Origin: Novosphingobium sp. PhB165
GTDB lineage: Bacteria > Pseudomonadota > Alphaproteobacteria > Sphingomonadales > Sphingomonadaceae
Assembly (NCBI RefSeq): GCF_004341845.1
Contig: NZ_SLVB01000010.1
Location: 62,001-126,000, forward strand
Direction: 5' to 3'
DNA length: 64,000 bases
Position numbers and translations under genes: made by a program. The notes under the pieces are model-generated. The model made no database searches, was not told the origin of the DNA, and was given only the letters and a program-made list of their open reading frames with translations. Positions 34,164 to 42,244 of this stretch are shown one piece after another. How positions within the stretch are numbered: the first letter of the stretch is position 1; every line of letters starts with the position of its first letter.

Positions 34164-35087
34164 ATGTTCGCTGCACCGCCCGCCGTCATGGCGGAATTGT
34201 TCTGCCGCATTCCTGACAAGTTCCGCCGTTTCGGCGAAAGCACCGAATGGGCGCGGGTGCAGCTGCACGGCGCGCCGGCCCCGGTATTCCTCGAAGGTCC
34301 GGTGTTCGACGCCGAGGGCAACCTGTGGGTGACGGACATTCCCTGGGGCCGCCTGTTCCGCATCGCGCCCGACGGCACTTGCGAACTTGGTTTCGAATAC
34401 GACGGCCAGCCCAACGGCATGAAGTTCCTGGCGGATGGGCGCCTGCTGGTGGCGGACCATCACAAGGGGATGGTGATCTGCGATCCCGCCACCGGCAAAG
34501 TGGAGACATGGTTCGACCGCTATCTGCTGGAGCCGTTCCTCGGCTGCAACGATCTCACGATCGCCAGCAACGGCGATATCTACTTTACAGATCAGGGCCA
34601 GTCGGGCTGGCAGAATCCCAATGGCCGCCTGTTCCGCGTGCGCGCCGGGACGGACCGGCTCGAACTGCTGCTGAGCGGCATTCCCAGCCCTAACGGCCTC
34701 GTGCTCAACAAGGCGGAGACCGCGCTGTTCCTGGCCGTTACCCGCGCCAATGCGGTCTGGCGCTGCCCGCTTGTCGAAGACGGTGAGGTGGTGAGCAAGG
34801 TGGGGACTTATATCCAGATGTCCGGCGGCTCGGGTCCGGACGGCCTGACCATCGACGAGGACGACAATCTGGTCGTCTGCCACGTCGGCTTCGGCGCGGT
34901 CTGGCTGTTCAGCAACCGGGGCGAGCCGATGCTGCGGATCGATGTGCCCGAAGGCCGACATACCACCAATGCGGCCTATGGCGGGCCGGACAACCGCTGG
35001 CTCTATTTCACCGAATCGAGCACCGGCACGGTCTATCGCACTGAGATGCCGGTTCCCGGCCGGCCGATCTATTCGGCCAGCATCTGA
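34164..35087 (+). CDS. SMP-30/gluconolactonase-family lactonase
   Basis: This 307-residue six-bladed propeller of the SMP-30/gluconolactonase/luciferin-regenerating family starts at ATG 34164 behind AGGAGA; a longer in-frame ATG at 34080 lacks one. Metal ligands are visible as E in L-E-G-P-V-F, N in C-N-D-L-T, N in S-P-N-G-L and D in G-P-D-G-L-T. These enzymes open lactones, which fits a pathway generating hydroxyacids for the divergent operon. The gene is alone on its strand and runs to within 4 bp of the convergent nucleotidyltransferase gene. Confidence 0.9.
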   Translation: MFAAPPAVMAELFCRIPDKFRRFGESTEWARVQLHGAPAPVFLEGPVFDAEGNLWVTDIPWGRLFRIAPDGTCELGFEYDGQPNGMKFLADGRLLVADHHKGMVICDPATGKVETWFDRYLLEPFLGCNDLTIASNGDIYFTDQGQSGWQNPNGRLFRVRAGTDRLELLLSGIPSPNGLVLNKAETALFLAVTRANAVWRCPLVEDGEVVSKVGTYIQMSGGSGPDGLTIDEDDNLVVCHVGFGAVWLFSNRGEPMLRIDVPEGRHTTNAAYGGPDNRWLYFTESSTGTVYRTEMPVPGRPIYSASI

Positions 35088-35091
35088 GACC

Positions 35092-36096
35092 TTACCAGTC
35101 CGGCGGGGCAGCTTGCGAGAGGCCCCGCCATTCTTCGAAGAACGGCGCCAGTTCGCCCGGAAGCGCGGCAATGAAGGCCTCGTCCAGCGGATAGTGCGGC
35201 ATCGCTTCCGCCACCGCGTCTAGCAGGGCAAGACCCTGCATCCGGTCCTTCGGCCGCTTGAGCGGATTGCGCTTGGCCTGCGCCGCCATCCAGAGCTTGT
35301 GGAGCGCAAACCAGCGCGGATCGGGCGCGACGATGCGGGCCGGAGAGCCGTCGCGGCAACCGATCACCTGATCCACCGGGCGCCCCAGCAGCAGCCATTC
35401 CTGCTCGGGCAGCGGCACCGGGCGCGGCTGATCGCGCCCGCCCAATGTCGCCGCGCGCGACGGGGCCACCAGCAGTTCCACTTCGTAGGCCTTGGCATTG
35501 CGCGCCTGAAAATCGCGCTCGGCATTGACGGTGAACGTGGAATCGACCGCCTTCAGCATGTCCCACACCCGCCGCTCGTGCTCCTCGGCTTCCAGCGCGA
35601 TCCACGCGAGGTCGAAGTCCTCGGTCTCGTCGGGCAGCTCGATACGGCCATTGGCCTCGATCATGTAGGCGGCAATGGCATTGGTGCCGACGACCAGCAA
35701 GTGCGAACCCAGCAGGTCGCGCCGGTCGCATTCGCGCAGGATCGGCCCTGCGTCGGAGGACAGCAGCGGCAGCCGCAGCGCGCGGTAGAGCGCCGCCGCT
35801 TCGGCAAGGGCCGGGCGCAGCGCGCGCACGCGCTCCTTCAGCGCCGCTTTTGTCTCGTGATAGTCGGCAAACTGCGCTTCCAGTTCGGGCGTCATGGCGC
35901 CGAGGCTCTTGCCGTTTCCGCCCCGGTCGAAGATGCGGTAAAGGTATTCGTGGCCGTTCACGGTCTTGCGCCGCAGGTCGTAGGGCAGGGCGGCAAGGTC
36001 GCGCTCGGCCTCGATCCATGTCTCGTAGCGCTGGCGCAAGTTGACCAGCAGGCGGGACTGCTCATCGGAGAAGGGGCGGACGCGGGCCATCCCCAT
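35092..36096 (-). CDS. Nucleotidyltransferase-fold protein (NTP_transf_8/GSU2403-like)
   Basis: This 334-residue protein has an N-terminal helical region with the characteristic R-x-T-V-N-G-H-E-Y-L-Y segment. A nucleotidyltransferase-like domain follows: V-V-G-T-N-A-I-A-A-Y near residue 135 and an acidic E-D-F-D motif near residue 160, plus W-F-A-L-H-K-L-W-M and D-R-x-Q-G-L-A-L-L-D. GSU2403-like proteins are uncharacterised; related folds include toxin and immunity nucleotidyltransferases. Start 36096 or 36090 is undecided. A TTGACG-17-GATAAA promoter sits so close that the mRNA may be leaderless. A perfect palindrome encloses it. The gene is alone between two catabolic units. Confidence 0.75.
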   Translation of the reverse strand: MGMARVRPFSDEQSRLLVNLRQRYETWIEAERDLAALPYDLRRKTVNGHEYLYRIFDRGGNGKSLGAMTPELEAQFADYHETKAALKERVRALRPALAEAAALYRALRLPLLSSDAGPILRECDRRDLLGSHLLVVGTNAIAAYMIEANGRIELPDETEDFDLAWIALEAEEHERRVWDMLKAVDSTFTVNAERDFQARNAKAYEVELLVAPSRAATLGGRDQPRPVPLPEQEWLLLGRPVDQVIGCRDGSPARIVAPDPRWFALHKLWMAAQAKRNPLKRPKDRMQGLALLDAVAEAMPHYPLDEAFIAALPGELAPFFEEWRGLSQAAPPDW

Positions 36097-36136
36097 TTAT
36101 CCCACAATTTCTAGATATCGTCAATTTGTGGGATAA
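36097..36136 (-). promoter_or_regulatory. Inverted repeat enclosing the nucleotidyltransferase promoter
   Basis: TTATCCCACAA (36097-36107) and TTGTGGGATAA (36126-36136) are perfect inverted 11-mers separated by 18 bp. On the minus strand one arm abuts a TTGACG -35 and the other overlaps a GATAAA -10 (17-bp spacer). It reads as an operator for strong repression of the gene at 36096. Confidence 0.65.
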
Positions 36137-36248
36137 TGACGCCCAGCCATTCGAAAATCCTCTGGCTGCCAGAAAGGCTCGGCAGGTTCCGGCTCGGGAG
36201 AGGCTTGCATAAGCTGCGGGCAAAGAAAAACCGGAAGAGGATTTGCCA

Positions 36249-37637
36249 ATGTCGATCAGCCTGCTGCCGGACAATCCGGCCACTTGGACCTATCGCCGTT
36301 TCGAGGACCTCTATGCGATCCCGCGCGAGGAGCGCGAGAAGCTGCAACTGGAAGCGGTGCGGATCAATTTCGCGAAGCTGCGGGACCGCATCCCGGCTCT
36401 GAAGAAGCTGGCAGACCGGCAGGGCGTGGAGGCGATCGATCGGATCGAGGATGTCCTGCCGGTCTGCTTCGATCACCGCGTGCTCAAGAACTATCCGATC
36501 CAGATCATCGAGAACCGCGATTTTGCAAAGCTCACCGGCTGGCTGGACAAGCTGACCGCGCATGACCTCACCCGCGTCGATCTTACCGGCGTGACCACCA
36601 TCGAGCAGTGGCTCGCCCGCCTCGAAGCCTATGGCATGCTGGTGACCTATTCGAGCGGGACGACCGGCAAGCTCTCTTTCGTGCCGCGTTCCTATGACGA
36701 GCTTGGTCCGTGGAAATTCCACTTCTTCAACGTCAACCGCGCGTCGAGCGGCGTCGATCCCTGGACCACTAAGCTGCCGACCTTCTTCCCCGGCTATCGC
36801 GGCGGCTATCAGACGATGCTCAAGATGATGAGCCTGTTCAATGTCGAGATGGCGGGCGGCGAGGCCAACTACCACACGCTTTACGACACCCATATCCCGG
36901 CCGACCTGATGGCGCTTTCCGGACGCCTGCAGGCCGCCGAAGACCGGGGCGAGGTGATGAGCCTTGGCCTCGATCCGGCATTGCTCGATCAGCGCGAGGC
37001 GATGATGCGGCAGGGCCGCACGCGCGAGACGGACATGGAGTCGTGGTTCGGCAAGCTGATCCACGACTTCCGGGGCCAGCGCGTGAAGATCGGCGGCACG
37101 TTCGCGGACCTCTACCGCGTGGCCCGCGCCGGGCTCGACAAGGGCATGACCTGTCAGTTCGCAGCGGGCTCCATCGTCGAGGGCGGCGGCGGCATGAAGG
37201 GGTACAAGGATGCCCCCGCTGACTGGGAAGAACAGGTGAAGGCCTTCTTCGGGGTCGCCCGGCTGGGCAATCAGTACGGTTTTTCCGAATGCATCGGCAA
37301 TGCGCCGATGTGTTCGCACGGATACTTCCATTTCCTGCCTTACACCGTGCCCTTGCTGATGGACGGCGAAGGGCGCGCGCTGCCGCGCGAGGGGATCCAG
37401 AAAGGGCGGCTCGCGCTCGTCGACCCGATCCCGACATCCTATTGGGGCGGCTTCACGTCGGGCGATGAAGTGACGATCCACTGGGAGGAGGACTGCCCCT
37501 GCGGCTGGGGTGGTCCGCGCGCCGCCAAGACGATCCGCCGGTTTGCCGAGAACGAGGGCGGGGATGACAAGATCACCTGCGCCGGATCGCAGGCCGCCTA
37601 CAACGAGTTCATGGAATTCGTGGCGGGAGAGGCGTGA
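36249..37637 (+). CDS. LuxE-like acyl-protein synthetase / acyl-activating enzyme
   Basis: This 462-residue protein of the LuxE/PaaK-like adenylate-forming family has its P-loop-like motif at T-Y-S-S-G-T-T-G-K (about residue 136). Downstream G-Y-R-G-G-Y and N-Q-Y-G-F-S-E resemble the adenylation core, and a Cys-containing C-P-C-G-W-G-G segment lies near the end. The start ATG 36249 is chosen because GGAAGAGG sits 8 nt upstream; TTG 36243 is too close. In luminous bacteria LuxE activates fatty acid with ATP and passes the acyl group to LuxC. The LuxC-like gene follows with a 1-base overlap, so an acid-to-aldehyde reductase complex is likely. The acid substrate is unknown. Confidence 0.85.
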   Translation: MSISLLPDNPATWTYRRFEDLYAIPREEREKLQLEAVRINFAKLRDRIPALKKLADRQGVEAIDRIEDVLPVCFDHRVLKNYPIQIIENRDFAKLTGWLDKLTAHDLTRVDLTGVTTIEQWLARLEAYGMLVTYSSGTTGKLSFVPRSYDELGPWKFHFFNVNRASSGVDPWTTKLPTFFPGYRGGYQTMLKMMSLFNVEMAGGEANYHTLYDTHIPADLMALSGRLQAAEDRGEVMSLGLDPALLDQREAMMRQGRTRETDMESWFGKLIHDFRGQRVKIGGTFADLYRVARAGLDKGMTCQFAAGSIVEGGGGMKGYKDAPADWEEQVKAFFGVARLGNQYGFSECIGNAPMCSHGYFHFLPYTVPLLMDGEGRALPREGIQKGRLALVDPIPTSYWGGFTSGDEVTIHWEEDCPCGWGGPRAAKTIRRFAENEGGDDKITCAGSQAAYNEFMEFVAGEA

Positions 37638-39127
37638 TGGAACTGCCCATGGCTGACGCTCTCGACATCCCGATCATCGCGCGTGGCCGGGTTATCATGC
37701 CGGGTGAGGACGCGGTGCTGTTCAAAGGACGGGGAGGCGCGGATTTCCGGCAGGCCGATCCGCATCGGCACATCCACGACCTTGTGCTCGGCGATACAGC
37801 GCGGCTGCGCGACCTGCACGATACGCCGATCCGTGAGATCATCGACCTCTTGGCAGAACTGGGCAAGCGCCTGCGGCTGGAGGACAACGAACTGCTCCAG
37901 CAGAGTTTCGCTCTCGCCCTGAAAGCGGGCGGGCTGGCCGAGCCGATCCTGCGCGGCGTCTATGACGCGCTGCCGGCGATGTTCGATGCGGTGATGATGA
38001 CGGGGCTGGTCGACAAGACCATCGGGCTCGATCATCTCGATGGCTGGGTGCCGGGGCAGGGCGATTATGCCAATGTCAGCATCCGCGCGGTCGGTACGCG
38101 GCAGCTTCACATCACGGCGGGGAACGTGCCGGTAGTGGCGGCGATGACGGTGGCACGCGCGGGACTCACCAAGTCCGACATTCTCATCAAGTCGCCGTCC
38201 AACGATCCGCTCACCGCCAATGCCATCGCCCGCACGCTGATCGGTCTGGCGCCCGATCATCCGGTGACGAAGCATATCGCCGTCGCCTACTGGAAGGGCG
38301 GAGACGAATTCATGGACTCGCAGATCGTGCGCACCAGCCGCATCGACAAGATCACCGCCTGGGGCGGGATGAGTTCGGTGCGCCACATCCAGAAGTTTCT
38401 CCAGCCCGGCATCGACCTGACCGCGCTCAATCCCAAGTATTCGATGTCGATGGTGGGCAGCGAGACGTTCGAGAGCGATGCCGCGATGGACGAGGCGGCG
38501 GTGGGTCTTGCTACATTGGCGGGGTTCTACAACCAGACCGCCTGCGCCAACACGCGCATCATCTATGTCGAAAGCGATTGCGATGAGGCGTCGCTGGACA
38601 AGGTGATCGATCTCGGCCGCCGGATGGTCGCGGCCTATGACCGGCTGCCGCCGCTGCTTTCGGTGCCGTTCACGGTACCGAACCGCGAGTTGGAAGCCGA
38701 ACTGGTGGCCGTCGCGCTGGAGGACGATTTCTACCACGTGGAGGGTGACACGCTGAAAGGCGGCTTCGTCGTTTCGAAGTTCAGCGACCGCGTCGAATTC
38801 TACGACAAGCTCTCCAATCGCGTGGTCAACTTCGTGCCGGTCGACGACCTTACGGACGTGCTCAAGTGGTGCGACGACACTACCCAGACCGTCGGCATTT
38901 ACCCCGAGACCATCCGTTCGCGCCTCTTGGATCTGTTTGCCTTGGCGGGCGTGCAGCGGCTGGTTTCGCTGTCGGGCGGCGATCCGATGACGGTCTATGC
39001 CAATTCGCACCACATGCCGCCCGGTTCGCCGCACGACGGAATTGAGCCGATGCGCCGTTCGGTGCGCTGGGTGGTGGACATGCGGCCTGCTCCGGACGGT
39101 GTGGCGCTCGGCATCGCGGCGGAATAG
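37637..39127 (+). CDS. LuxC-like acyl-CoA/acyl-protein reductase
   Basis: This 496-residue member of the LuxC acyl-CoA reductase family is a distant aldehyde-dehydrogenase relative. Visible features are H-I-T-A-G-N-V-P-V-V (nucleotide site), I-K-S-P-S-N-D-P-L-T, A-W-G-G-M and the catalytic Cys in N-Q-T-A-C-A-N-T-R (about residue 300). GTG 37634 is an alternative start. It would reduce an activated acyl group to an aldehyde with NADPH. It is translationally coupled to the LuxE-like gene and followed by LysR and an SDR that could take the aldehyde on to an alcohol. No luxA/luxB pair is present. Confidence 0.88.
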   Translation: MELPMADALDIPIIARGRVIMPGEDAVLFKGRGGADFRQADPHRHIHDLVLGDTARLRDLHDTPIREIIDLLAELGKRLRLEDNELLQQSFALALKAGGLAEPILRGVYDALPAMFDAVMMTGLVDKTIGLDHLDGWVPGQGDYANVSIRAVGTRQLHITAGNVPVVAAMTVARAGLTKSDILIKSPSNDPLTANAIARTLIGLAPDHPVTKHIAVAYWKGGDEFMDSQIVRTSRIDKITAWGGMSSVRHIQKFLQPGIDLTALNPKYSMSMVGSETFESDAAMDEAAVGLATLAGFYNQTACANTRIIYVESDCDEASLDKVIDLGRRMVAAYDRLPPLLSVPFTVPNRELEAELVAVALEDDFYHVEGDTLKGGFVVSKFSDRVEFYDKLSNRVVNFVPVDDLTDVLKWCDDTTQTVGIYPETIRSRLLDLFALAGVQRLVSLSGGDPMTVYANSHHMPPGSPHDGIEPMRRSVRWVVDMRPAPDGVALGIAAE

Positions 39128-39138
39128 CATCCGCGTTC

Positions 39139-40065
39139 ATGGACACCGCACACCTCAAGGCCTTCCTCAAGATCGCCGACAGCGCATCGATCAGCCGCGC
39201 CGCGGAATCGCTGGGCATTGCGCAGCCCTCGCTCAGCCAGCAGCTTCTGCGGCTGGAGGACGAGATCGGCTTTTCGCTGTTCGAGCGCACCGCGCGCGGA
39301 GTGACGCTGACCGAGGCGGGTCATGTCTTTCGCGAACGGGCACGCCAGATCCTCCATGCGACAGAGCAGGCTGTTGCCGATGCCCGCCACTTGCGCGCCG
39401 ATGCGCGCGGGCAGGTGGTCCTGGCGATGCCGCCTTCGCTGATGCGCGTGGTGGGTGCGCGCCTCGTTGAGGAACTGGCGCGACAGGCGCCCTCGGTTCG
39501 GCTGCGGCTGGTGGAGGCCTATTCCGGCGCGGCGCGCGGCTGGCTGGAAACGGAGAAGATCGACCTTGGCGTTCTGTATGAGGTCCATCCGCTGCGCCAC
39601 CTCGCCACCCGCACTTTGGCGAGCGAGGAACTGGTTCTGGCGGGGCCATCCGGCCGCTTTGCTGCAGATGCGAAAGTCGAAATTGCTGCACTGGCCGCCG
39701 AGCCACTGGTACTGCCCGGGCCGCAGCATGGCTTGCGGCAATTGCTCGATCGCGACGCGGCGCGGCTGGGTCTGACATTGCAGATCGCGCATGAGATCGA
39801 CTCTCTCGATACGACGATCTCGCTGGTGGAGCACGCGGCGGCGCTGACCGTGCTGCCGCTTTGTGCTGCGGCGGGCGCGAGAGAGAAGGGCTGGATCAGC
39901 ACCGCGTCCATCGGCGATCCGCCCTTGCGCAGGACGCTGACGCTCGCCCGCAACCCCTCGCATGTGCTCACCCATGCCTCGATCATGGTCGAGGGCTTGT
40001 TGTGCCGGGTGATGGCCGATTGCGCGTCGGCGGGGCTTTGGCGCGCCGACGCGAATGGCGAATGA
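39139..40065 (+). CDS. LysR-family transcriptional regulator
   Basis: This 308-residue LysR regulator has an N-terminal winged HTH (A-D-S-A-S-I-S-R-A-A-E-S-L-G-I-A-Q-P-S-L-S, about residues 14-36) and a periplasmic-binding-protein-like effector domain. It lies 12 bp after the LuxC-like gene and 10 bp before the SDR on the same strand. It is therefore embedded in the operon rather than divergent from it, which is less usual for LysR. It probably senses the acid or aldehyde substrate of the operon (inference). Confidence 0.93.
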   Translation: MDTAHLKAFLKIADSASISRAAESLGIAQPSLSQQLLRLEDEIGFSLFERTARGVTLTEAGHVFRERARQILHATEQAVADARHLRADARGQVVLAMPPSLMRVVGARLVEELARQAPSVRLRLVEAYSGAARGWLETEKIDLGVLYEVHPLRHLATRTLASEELVLAGPSGRFAADAKVEIAALAAEPLVLPGPQHGLRQLLDRDAARLGLTLQIAHEIDSLDTTISLVEHAAALTVLPLCAAAGAREKGWISTASIGDPPLRRTLTLARNPSHVLTHASIMVEGLLCRVMADCASAGLWRADANGE

Positions 40066-40075
40066 TAGGGAGTGA

Positions 40076-40825
40076 ATGATGGGTGAGGGCGTTCTGGCCG
40101 GCAAAGTTGCGCTGGTCACGGGAGCGGGACGCGGCATCGGCCGCGCCATCGCGCTGCGGCTGGCACAGGACGGCGCACGGCTGGCTGTCCATTACAGCGG
40201 CAGCGAGCAGGGCGCGCTGGAGACTGCAAAGATGATCCGCGATGCTGGCGGCGAGGCCATGACCGTCCGCGCCGACATTGCACGGCGCGATGAAGTGCGG
40301 GCGCTGTTCGCGGCGATCGACGAGGGGTTCGGACGGCTCGACGTGGTGGTCAACAGCGCGGGCGTGAGCGGCGGCGGTTCGCTGGCCGATCTCGATGACG
40401 AACAGCTTGAATGGATGCTGGGCGTCAATCTGCGCGGGCCGCTCTACGTCGCCTCGGAAGCGGCGCGGCGGCTGGGCGAGGGGGGCCGGATCGTCAACCT
40501 CTCCTCCAGTCTCAGCGAGTTTCCGATGGCGGGATCGGGCGTCTATTCGGCCACCAAGGTCGCGATCAAGAGCTTGACCGAAAGCTGGGCAAAGGAACTG
40601 GGCCGCAAGGGCGTGACGGTGAACACCGTGATCCCCGGCGCCACAGCGCCGGGCATGATGGACAAGGCGCCCGAGGCCACCCGCGCGTTCTTCGAAAACG
40701 CCTCGCCCTTCGGCCGGATCGGCACGGCGGGCGAGATCGCAGATGTGGTGGCGTTCCTTGCCAGCCCGCAGGCAAGCTGGGTTTCGGGGGCGCATATCAT
40801 GGCGAACGGGGCCGCGAACACCTGA
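40076..40825 (+). CDS. Short-chain dehydrogenase/reductase
   Basis: This 249-residue classical SDR has a T-G-A-G-R-G-I-G cofactor motif, N-S-A-G and catalytic S-S-S / Y-S-A-T-K (Tyr near residue 160, Lys four later). AGGGAG precedes two adjacent ATGs (40076 and 40079). It is the fourth gene of the LuxE-LuxC-LysR-SDR unit and could interconvert the aldehyde produced by LuxC with an alcohol, or oxidise a hydroxy group. The substrate is unknown. Confidence 0.93.
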   Translation: MMGEGVLAGKVALVTGAGRGIGRAIALRLAQDGARLAVHYSGSEQGALETAKMIRDAGGEAMTVRADIARRDEVRALFAAIDEGFGRLDVVVNSAGVSGGGSLADLDDEQLEWMLGVNLRGPLYVASEAARRLGEGGRIVNLSSSLSEFPMAGSGVYSATKVAIKSLTESWAKELGRKGVTVNTVIPGATAPGMMDKAPEATRAFFENASPFGRIGTAGEIADVVAFLASPQASWVSGAHIMANGAANT

Positions 40826-40829
40826 CGTG

Positions 40830-40854
40830 ATTTAACAATTAGACGCTGTTAAAT
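40830..40854. promoter_or_regulatory. TetR operator candidate
   Basis: A perfect 8-bp inverted repeat ATTTAACA (40830-40837) / TGTTAAAT (40847-40854) has a 9-bp spacer. It is 21 bp upstream of the TetR start at 40875 and 5 bp after the SDR stop, an ideal position for TetR autorepression. Confidence 0.7.
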
Positions 40855-40874
40855 TGGCGCGGTATATCGCCGCC

Positions 40875-41507
40875 ATGGGCAGAAGATCCGACCACACCCG
40901 CGACGAACTGGAAGCGCTGATCCTCGATGCGGCGCAGCAGTTGATGGAGGAAGTCGGCTTTGCTCGCTTCTCCGCGCGCGAGGTGGCCAAGCGCATCGGC
41001 TATTCGGTGGGCACGGTGATGCACGTCTTCGGCAGCGTCGATGCTCTGGTGCTGGAGATCAACACGCGCACGTTCATCCTCTGGGCGCAGTGGCTGGAGG
41101 AGCGTCTTGCAGAGGCGCGGGGAAGCGAGCGCATTCGCGCGCTGGTCGAAGGCTATTTCGATTTCGCCTCGCAGCGCAGTAATCTCTGGTCAGCCATCTA
41201 CGAGCACCGCCTGCCCGAAACGATGGCCATGCCCGAGGATCTGGCGCGGCGTCGCAGCGGGCTGATGGCTATCGTCGAGCGCGAAGTCACCATTGTCCTG
41301 CCGGAAGCGCAACACGGAGAGGCGGCCCGCCTTTCGCGCTCGCTGGTGGCGACGGTCCACGGTCATTGCAGTTTTGCTCTGGGCGGCAGCTTCGCGTTGA
41401 TGGGCGAGACCGAGCCGCTGGCCATGGCGATGGCGCGCGTTGTCGAAGTCCTGCGCGCACATGGCGCTGATCTCGACAGCGAGGATGCAGGCGGTCCAGC
41501 AGCCTGA
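40875..41507 (+). CDS. TetR-family transcriptional regulator
   Basis: This 210-residue regulator has an N-terminal TetR HTH (R-F-S-A-R-E-V-A-K-R-I-G-Y-S-V-G-T-V-M-H-V-F, about residues 30-54) and a C-terminal all-helical TetR_C domain resembling the WHG-type. The ATG at 40875 is chosen over TTG 40854 because the latter lies inside the palindromic operator. No ribosome site is strong. It follows the LuxE-LuxC operon and may control it or itself. Confidence 0.9.
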   Translation: MGRRSDHTRDELEALILDAAQQLMEEVGFARFSAREVAKRIGYSVGTVMHVFGSVDALVLEINTRTFILWAQWLEERLAEARGSERIRALVEGYFDFASQRSNLWSAIYEHRLPETMAMPEDLARRRSGLMAIVEREVTIVLPEAQHGEAARLSRSLVATVHGHCSFALGGSFALMGETEPLAMAMARVVEVLRAHGADLDSEDAGGPAA

Positions 41508-41551
41508 ATTTCATTCGGATCCGAAGTTCCAGAAGTGGTGATTGCCACCCA

Positions 41552-41585
41552 TGTCACTTTACCAGAGGCTTTGGGTAAAGTGACA
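41552..41585. repeat. 12-bp perfect inverted repeat
   Basis: TGTCACTTTACC (41552-41563) and GGTAAAGTGACA (41574-41585) are separated by 10 bp. It is about 80 bp upstream of the winged-helix gene and 45 bp after the TetR stop. No T-tract follows, so an operator is likelier than a terminator. Confidence 0.65.
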
Positions 41586-41667
41586 CAGATGGAAAAAGTG
41601 GCGGAAATTCGCGCTCTCATGCAGATTGTGGATTCCCACGGATTCGCACTTGTGCTTGATTCGTTCC

Positions 41668-42204
41668 ATGTTGGAACTCCCGCTCAGCAGCCCGCCCGCC
41701 CCTGAACGCGGGCTCGACATGCCGGGGATCATGCGCACGATCTCCGTTCATTCGGCGCGGCCGCGCTATACGTTCATGGTGCTGGACCTCATCGCCCGCG
41801 TCGCCGGCCGGGGCGGTGCGGCGGGGCCGATGGTGCGCGACGGCGAACAGCTCGTGCCGATCCGCGAATGGCTCTCAGCCGCCATCGCGCCGAGTGCCGC
41901 GCGCCACCACTACCGCAAGGCGACCGTCGAGGCGGTGCGCCGCGACATGGCCGAGCGCGGCCTGCTGCCCCCGGATGCGGCGCAGGCACAGCAACTCGTC
42001 GACATGGAAGTGGCCGACCGCGTGCGCATCTCGGGCATGACCTCGGTCAGCCGCGCGGTCTCCGAACTTGTGAAGGCCGGCCTCGTGACCCGCCACTATC
42101 AGGGCTTCCGCGTCGACCATCACAATCGCGGCGCCCAGCGCCACGCCGTCTATACGGTCCCGGCGCAGGTGCTTGCCGCGCTGGCGCGCGGACAGGTGGC
42201 CTGA
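41668..42204 (+). CDS. Hypothetical winged-helix protein
   Basis: I do not recognise this roughly 178-residue protein by name. Its C-terminal half reads as a winged helix: I-S-G-M-T-S-V-S-R-A-V-S-E-L-V-K-A-G-L-V-T-R-H-Y, then a wing-like basic H-H-N-R-G-A-Q-R-H-A-V-Y-T. The N-terminal half is helical with R-H-H-Y-R-K-A-T-V-E-A-V-R-R. The start is uncertain (41668 or 41719; neither has a good ribosome site). A 12-bp palindrome upstream suggests autoregulation. It is a likely small transcription factor. Confidence 0.6.
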   Translation: MLELPLSSPPAPERGLDMPGIMRTISVHSARPRYTFMVLDLIARVAGRGGAAGPMVRDGEQLVPIREWLSAAIAPSAARHHYRKATVEAVRRDMAERGLLPPDAAQAQQLVDMEVADRVRISGMTSVSRAVSELVKAGLVTRHYQGFRVDHHNRGAQRHAVYTVPAQVLAALARGQVA

Positions 42205-42244
42205 GATTGCCGGCGGCCGTCTATCGTTCGGCCGGTCCGGCTGG

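Noticed and set aside
36097-36136. DnaA boxes upstream of the nucleotidyltransferase gene
   Set aside because: TTATCCCACAA has an extra C relative to the DnaA box, and the paired inverted arrangement on a promoter fits an operator.
36249-39127. Bioluminescence operon
   Set aside because: Only LuxE- and LuxC-like genes are present; there is no luxA/luxB pair, and the nearby luciferase-superfamily enzyme is of the NtaA/DszA type.
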